Positions 59,461-64,000 of a DNA stretch of 64,000 bases are shown piece after piece. The position numbers and the translations under genes are program-made. A model generated the notes under the pieces. It searched no databases and had not been told where the DNA came from. It saw only the letters and a program-made list of their open reading frames with translations. Positions within the stretch are counted from its first letter, which is position 1. Every line of letters starts with the position of its first letter. Source of the DNA: Hippopus hippopus (taxonomy: Eukaryota > Mollusca > Bivalvia > Cardiida > Cardiidae); contig OX328099.1 in assembly GCA_946811185.2 (NCBI GenBank), positions 39,047,299 to 39,111,298 of the forward strand. The letters run 5' to 3'.

Positions 59461-59652
59461 TTAACCTGTTGTCACACAATTCCCTTTTGAAAACTTTGTT
59501 GGAAAAGGAGAAAACCAGCATTTTCTCCTTTTCCAACAATGTTTTCTAACCTTTCAGAAACAAATCCAATCATTTGAGTCTCATTTATTTGTCATCTACA
59601 AATGCTTTCAATTTGCACAAGTCTAAAATTTTGTCGTTTTGTAAAGAGTTAA
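59461..59652. repeat. MITE-A copy with deleted core
   Basis: TTAACCTGTTGTCACACAAT to TTTTGTAAAGAGTTAA. The core has collapsed to GGAGAAAACCAGCATTTTCT. Confidence 0.8.
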
Positions 59653-59753
59653 CTAAGAAACAACACAGTATTATCAAATAGTGAAGGTCCATACTTTCTT
59701 CAAAAACCACTCCAGACCTGAATGGCTGTCAAGTGGTTATGAAATCTCAATAA

Positions 59754-59973
59754 TTAACTCTTTCCCACACAACAAAATTTTAGACTGGTCCAGATTAAAG
59801 CAAATGCAGATGACATTATGAAAGTTGCACAATGAAATTTATCTTTGAAAGGATAGAAAACACTAATGGAAAAGGAGAAATTGCTATATACCAGCATTTT
59901 CTCCCTTTCCCCCAATGTTTTCAAAAATCCTTTTCCTTTGGGTTGTTGAAACTTAGGTTTGTGTGGTAAAGGT
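59754..59973. repeat. MITE-A copy ending 25 bp before exon 12
   Basis: TTAACTCTTTCCCACACAAC; core ATTGCTATATACCAGCATTT; ends TGTGTGGTAAAGGTAA. The exon 12 acceptor tract follows directly. Confidence 0.8.
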
Positions 59974-59998
59974 AATACCATTGTATTTTTTTTCAAAG

Positions 59999-60157
59999 CC
60001 TATGTATGGTAACCAAATGGGTATGATGGGAATGCAGCAGCAAGGGCCTATGGGTAATATGGGGATGCCCCAGGGAGCCATGATGAGACCCCAGGGTAAT
60101 ATGGGGATGTATGGGGCACAACAACAACCACAGATGCAGCAGATGCAATTTCAGCAG
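59999..60157 (+). CDS. SMAP: SMAP exon 12: Gly/Met/Gln-rich tail
   Basis: The acceptor is TTTTTTTTCAAAG and the donor GTAAAC; 159 bp, phase 0 to 0. The product is strongly biased: PMYGNQMGMMGMQQQGPMGN, MGMPQGAMMRPQ and QMQQMQFQQ. Such tails are typical of SMAP and of other low-complexity trafficking adaptors. Confidence 0.88.
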
Positions 60158-60243
60158 GTAAACTGCCCTAAAATTGTTGACCTTCAGTCATAGAGTTTGT
60201 AACTGAAATGAATATGCTTGAGATTGTCAACAGTAGTTTCTTA

Positions 60244-60459
60244 TTAATCCTTTACCTGACAACCCTGAGAAAGAGACCATTTGAAAACCCTGGGGGAAAA
60301 GGTAGAAAATGCTCCTTACCAGCATTTTTCTCCTTTTCCCACGATGTTTTCTTCACTTTCAGAGAAAAGTCCAAAGAATTTAAGCCATATTTAATTTGTG
60401 ATCTTCTAATGATTTGCATTTGGATAAGCCCAATTTTTTGTTGTTTGGTAAAGGGTTAA
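60244..60459. repeat. MITE-A copy 86 bp after exon 12
   Basis: TTAATCCTTTACCTGACAAC to TTTGGTAAAGGGTTAA; core AATGCTCCTTACCAGCATTT. Confidence 0.8.
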
Positions 60460-60847
60460 AAGAAACACAGTAAAAACCTGTGTTCAGAGGCCATCCAAGA
60501 GAAGTAAGAAAATTGGTCGCCTGTGACAAGTGGTCTTTTACTGCAAGATCAGTTAACCCACGAAGAAAAATAGAATTGATCTCTTAAAGCGATATATGTT
60601 GCTCAATACAGATGGTTACCTTTTAAACTACAAAGATTACAATTAAGAGTGCCAGAAACAACAGAACTATCAATATTGTTAAGTGTAGAGAATCTAGTTT
60701 TTACCTGCACCAAGCAACCAAATTTGTACAATGGTGTATAGATCTGATGTCATAAAAACAGACATTGTTGCCCATTACAAAACATATACCCCATTGTTCA
60801 AATGCCAAACTTGCACCTCCTCATCTTAATATCATCATCTAGTTTCT

Positions 60848-61036
60848 TTAACCCTTTACCACAAAATCTGGTGTTTTAACGACCTTGAAGGCCTTTGAAA
60901 ATATCATGGGAAAAGGAGAAATTTTCTAATTTTTGGAAAACAAATGTCATAATACGGTCCATGTTTAATTCTTTTCTAAAATTGCTTTTGGTATGGATGA
61001 TTTAATTAAAATTTGGTCTTGTGGTAATTGGGTAAG
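60848..61036. repeat. MITE-A copy, core deleted
   Basis: TTAACCCTTTACCACAAAAT at the left; the palindrome is reduced to GGAAAAGGAGAAATTTTC; right GTGGTAATTGGGTAA. Confidence 0.65.
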
Positions 61037-61126
61037 CTTACATATTCAGCAGTATTTATCAATGTTTATCCCAGAATTTTAATTTACCACAAAAAAAATC
61101 TAAGCAGGCCCCTTTATTTTTGACAG

Positions 61127-61270
61127 ATGCAGCAACAGATGGCTAACATGAGACTAGCACAGCCGGGACCAATGGGTGGAGCTGGTATGATGCAGAATGG
61201 TATCCCTGCTGGTCAGGGATGGGGTGGACAACCTACCGGACAGACTCTTTCTACAAATTTATGGCAGTGA
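61127..61270 (+). CDS. SMAP: SMAP exon 13: C-terminus and stop
   Basis: The acceptor is TTTTTGACAG. It encodes MQQQMANMRLAQPGPMGGAG, then a Gly/Gln-rich stretch and GQTLSTNLWQ with a TGA at 61268. The ending TLS-x-x-LW matches the C-terminus of SMAP proteins and confirms the 3' end. A possible polyadenylation signal AATAAA lies at 61365-61370. Confidence 0.92.
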   Translation: MQQQMANMRLAQPGPMGGAGMMQNGIPAGQGWGGQPTGQTLSTNLWQ

Positions 61271-61590
61271 AGATTTCGAAATAGATATTTAGAACATTCC
61301 AGAAATACAGCAAGACCTGCGATCTCCCATCTAAACATTTACTCATTTAACCCTTAGAGTGCCAAATAAACAATACACACAGATGATTTTCATCGGTGGG
61401 TAAAAAGACCTATATATATAAAAAGGCTTTTGAAACATTGTGGGAAAAGAGAGAATGCAGGTTACCAGCATTTTCTCCTATTCCCAGGATGTTTTCTACC
61501 CTTTCTGAAATATACTTTATCATTTTAGCCATAACTGATCTATTATCTGCAAATGTTTCCAATTGAAAAATGTTACTGTTTGGTAAAGGT
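61271..61590 (+). other. SMAP 3' UTR and flank
   Basis: AATAAA at 61365-61370 could define a short 3' UTR. A MITE-A half copy (61428-61590, core AATGCAGGTTACCAGCATTT) follows and would lie in a longer 3' UTR if another signal is used. Confidence 0.45.
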
Positions 61591-61816
61591 TTAACTCTTT
61601 ACCAAATGACAAAACTTTAGACTTGTGTAAATTAAATGCATTTGCAGCCGACATATTATATGTATCTAAATTAATGGGATTTTTCTTTGAAAGGGTAGGA
61701 AAAATTGTGGAAAAAGGAGAAAAATGCTGGTTTATACCAGCATTTTGTCCTTTTCCCATGATGTTTTCAAAAGGCCTTTTCCTCAGGGTCGTAAATGCTC
61801 GAGATTGTTTGGTTAA
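61591..61816. repeat. MITE-A copy
   Basis: TTAACTCTTTACCAAATGAC; core AAATGCTGGTTTATACCAGC; right GATTGTTTGGTTAA. Confidence 0.8.
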
Positions 61817-64000
61817 ACAGAAACAAAATTCAGACTTGTCCATACAGAAAGCATTTGCGGAAAACAAATCAGATGTTGCAAAAATGATGAGAATGGTTTT
61901 TGCTGAGGCAGAAATATGGAAAGAGGAGAAAATGCTGCTTACTAGTCCTTTCTCATTTTACCTGTAGTGTTTTCAAAGGCCTTTTTCCCCAGGGTTGTAA
62001 AACATGAGATTGTTTAGAATAGGGTTATGTAAAGGCTATTTCAGGTCAAAATTTATTAACCAAGTCGACAATGTATATTTAGAAAAAACTGTAAATTCTT
62101 TTCAGTCTGATCATGATTTACATTTTTAGCCAAAGCAATTAAAGTCATGCTTTTTTTTTTACAAAACAACAAAATTTTAGGCTTATACTGGTTACCAGCA
62201 TTTTCTCCTTTTCCAAGTGTTTTCATATTTTCAGAAACAAATCTCATCATCTACGCTACATTTATCCCTATGTCCTGCGTTTAAACAACCCTAAAAAAGC
62301 ATCCTTTTGAAAACATGGTGCAAAGAAGAGAAAATGCTAGTAATCAGCATTTTCACCTTGTTTCACCATGTTTTCTACCCTTTTTTAAGGGAAATTGCGT
62401 CATGTAAGCCACATTTGATTCATTGTTTACAAATGCTTTAAATTTGGAGGAGTCTGAAATTTTGTCTTTAGTAAAGGGTTAACATGTCCTCTGCAAATGC
62501 TTTCGATATATGGACACATCTAAAATTTTGTTGTTTGGCAAAGAGCTTATTGGCACCCTAAGGGTTGGTCAAATTGATTTCAACTTTGTCAGAGTAATGA
62601 TGACAGTATTCAAACGTTTGCTGTGGTGGGGAAGCTGAATTTGTGATAGTGTTAAACAAGAAATTATACAAGAAGTGCTACTGTACTGTAAGCTGAAATA
62701 TAGTGACTGAGGTGATGTGAAGAAAGCTAGGCCAGCTACAGAATTTCTGATTTTGATATGCAAATGAAATCATGAATCGTGGAAACACCTTGGTGATATG
62801 TGCAGAATGTGATGGCAAGTTTTTTCAGTCATATTTGTTTGATGAGCATAATGGTTTAAATTTTGTATTACATAAAGAGTTGAATTTTTAGAATATAAAA
62901 AGCTATGTGGTCTTAGAGACCTTTTCATGCACCTGGCCTAGATTCCACAAGAATATATCAAGTAAAGATACAGGGGTGTATATATATCAACTAAAGATAC
63001 AGGGGTGTATATATATCAACTAAAGATACAGGGGTGTAATTGCTCCTTCTTTCAGAAAATAATCCTCCCTATGAAGTTGAAACTGAAAATTAAAAATTGC
63101 TGCAGCTCAGAGTGATCAGTTATGAATGGAAGTATTTACTGAAATAGGTGAGACGGGTTAAGACGTTTTCTTCCCTCTCATTTTTCATCAGTCACACCCC
63201 TAAGATGCAAAAGGTGTGACATCAGGTCTCAGCCAATGCAAGTTGCCATTTTTAAATGTAGTTTTATAGTTGATAGTTTATACATCCAGAACTTTTTAGG
63301 CTGCTAAGGGCAACTCAAGAACCTCATGCAGATAGTGTAGATCAAGATCAGACTGCACAGAATGTGCAGTCAGATCTTGTATCTACACTGTCAGATAAGG
63401 AGGTATTTATCTTCCCCAAAATACCTTTGAAATAGCTAACCTGGGTTGTTACTGTTGGCTTGAAAGTTGCATTCCACTTATTTAGCAGGTAGAGGGTTAA
63501 AATTCCAAGAACACAGCTAATAATTATGATTGTACATTGACTGTCTTCAAATAGAAACACTTTAATGAACTGTCTTATAATAGAAACACTGTAATGAAGG
63601 GAAATTGAGATTCTGAAATTATATATTGTTGGCAATTCCTTTTTCAAATTTGTGATGTGGAGGGCACCAGAAAACTGAAAATATCGTTTTTGAGTTTTTG
63701 TAGAAATACATGTATTTCTAACTGGCCTTGATTTTTTTGCATGAAGCATTTTTCCAAGCTCATGGTTTGAAAAATTGTTTTCATTTCCGCCAACTCATAA
63801 AAGCCACAAAAAGCAAAGCAGATTCGGATCAGGAGAATATACAGATGTAAATTGTAGACTTGAAATTGTTAAGACCATGATTTACAACTGAAAAGCAAAC
63901 AATACAATGTGGCAATGGAAGTCATCAAAATCTGTTGAATATTTTGGAGTTTATGGATTACAATTGGGATTTTTTATGTACAAAGCCATGTACAAGAACA
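61817..64000. other. 3' flanking DNA without recognised gene
   Basis: It contains MITE-A fragments (61820-62030, 62160-62235, 62284-62482), the 29-bp minisatellite at 62955 and a MITE-B centre at 63340-63385. A 133-codon ORF on the minus strand at 63348-63749 overlaps the MITE and shows no domain. Confidence 0.55.
62955..63037. repeat. 29-bp minisatellite, 3 copies
   Basis: The unit ATATATCAACTAAAGATACA plus GGGGTGTAT recurs with landmarks at 62971, 63000 and 63029. Confidence 0.9.

Noticed and set aside
63348..63749. 133-aa minus-strand ORF as a gene
   Set aside because: Overlaps a MITE-B palindrome; no recognisable domain or splice context.

Overview
The window is nuclear DNA of a metazoan, most likely a bivalve mollusc. 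A 13-exon host gene with GT/AG introns runs from 21279 to 61270 (+). Its introns are crowded with non-autonomous transposons, including pearl/HINE-type elements with central tandem repeats, which are typical of bivalves. The species is inferred from repeat style only.

Region 1 (404-18233) is an essentially full-length Polinton/Maverick (adintovirus-like) element of 17,818 bp (410-18227). It is bounded by the 6-bp target duplication TACGTT and by terminal inverted repeats of about 475 bp that begin with AG. A leftward block carries a fibre-like repeat protein, an adenain-type cysteine protease, an integrase with a chromodomain, a phospholipase A2-like domain and a zinc ribbon. A rightward block carries the packaging ATPase, penton-like minor capsid protein, core/membrane-active small proteins, conserved Polinton proteins of unknown function, double-jelly-roll major capsid protein and protein-primed DNA polymerase B. 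Inward-reading accessory genes sit next to each TIR: an unknown protein followed by a RING-finger protein on the left, and two paralogous all-helical proteins on the right. Capsid, protease, ATPase, integrase and polymerase motifs are all visible, so the element could once build virions and copy itself. As it stands POLB has one in-frame TAA, and the zinc-ribbon/PLA2-like/integrase region is split by two frame changes, each in a poly-A run. The right end carries a tandem duplication of about 0.7 kb. Most genes have TATAAAA almost touching the ATG, a compact virus-like promoter arrangement.

Region 2 (18234-21278) is host intergenic DNA with a Tc1-like transposon relic, a tRNA-derived SINE and a short GACGAAACGAC-type repeat.

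Region 3 (21279-61270) is a SMAP-type ArfGAP gene (stromal membrane-associated protein). The C4 zinc finger and arginine finger are encoded by exons 1-2, the clathrin-box-like stretch by exons 6-7, and a Q/M/G-rich tail by exons 8-13. All exon phases join without a break, giving about 488 codons. The introns hold more than 30 copies of a palindromic, TTAA-flanked MITE (MITE-A), a second TTAA-flanked family (MITE-B), a GC-rich palindromic MITE (MITE-C), two elements with CAGGGTTYTCC ends and 6-bp target duplications, and HINE/pearl-like elements. The largest of the last group has a 166-bp array followed by a 14-copy 145-bp array.

Region 4 (61271-64000) is the 3' flank with more MITEs, a 29-bp minisatellite and no recognised gene.
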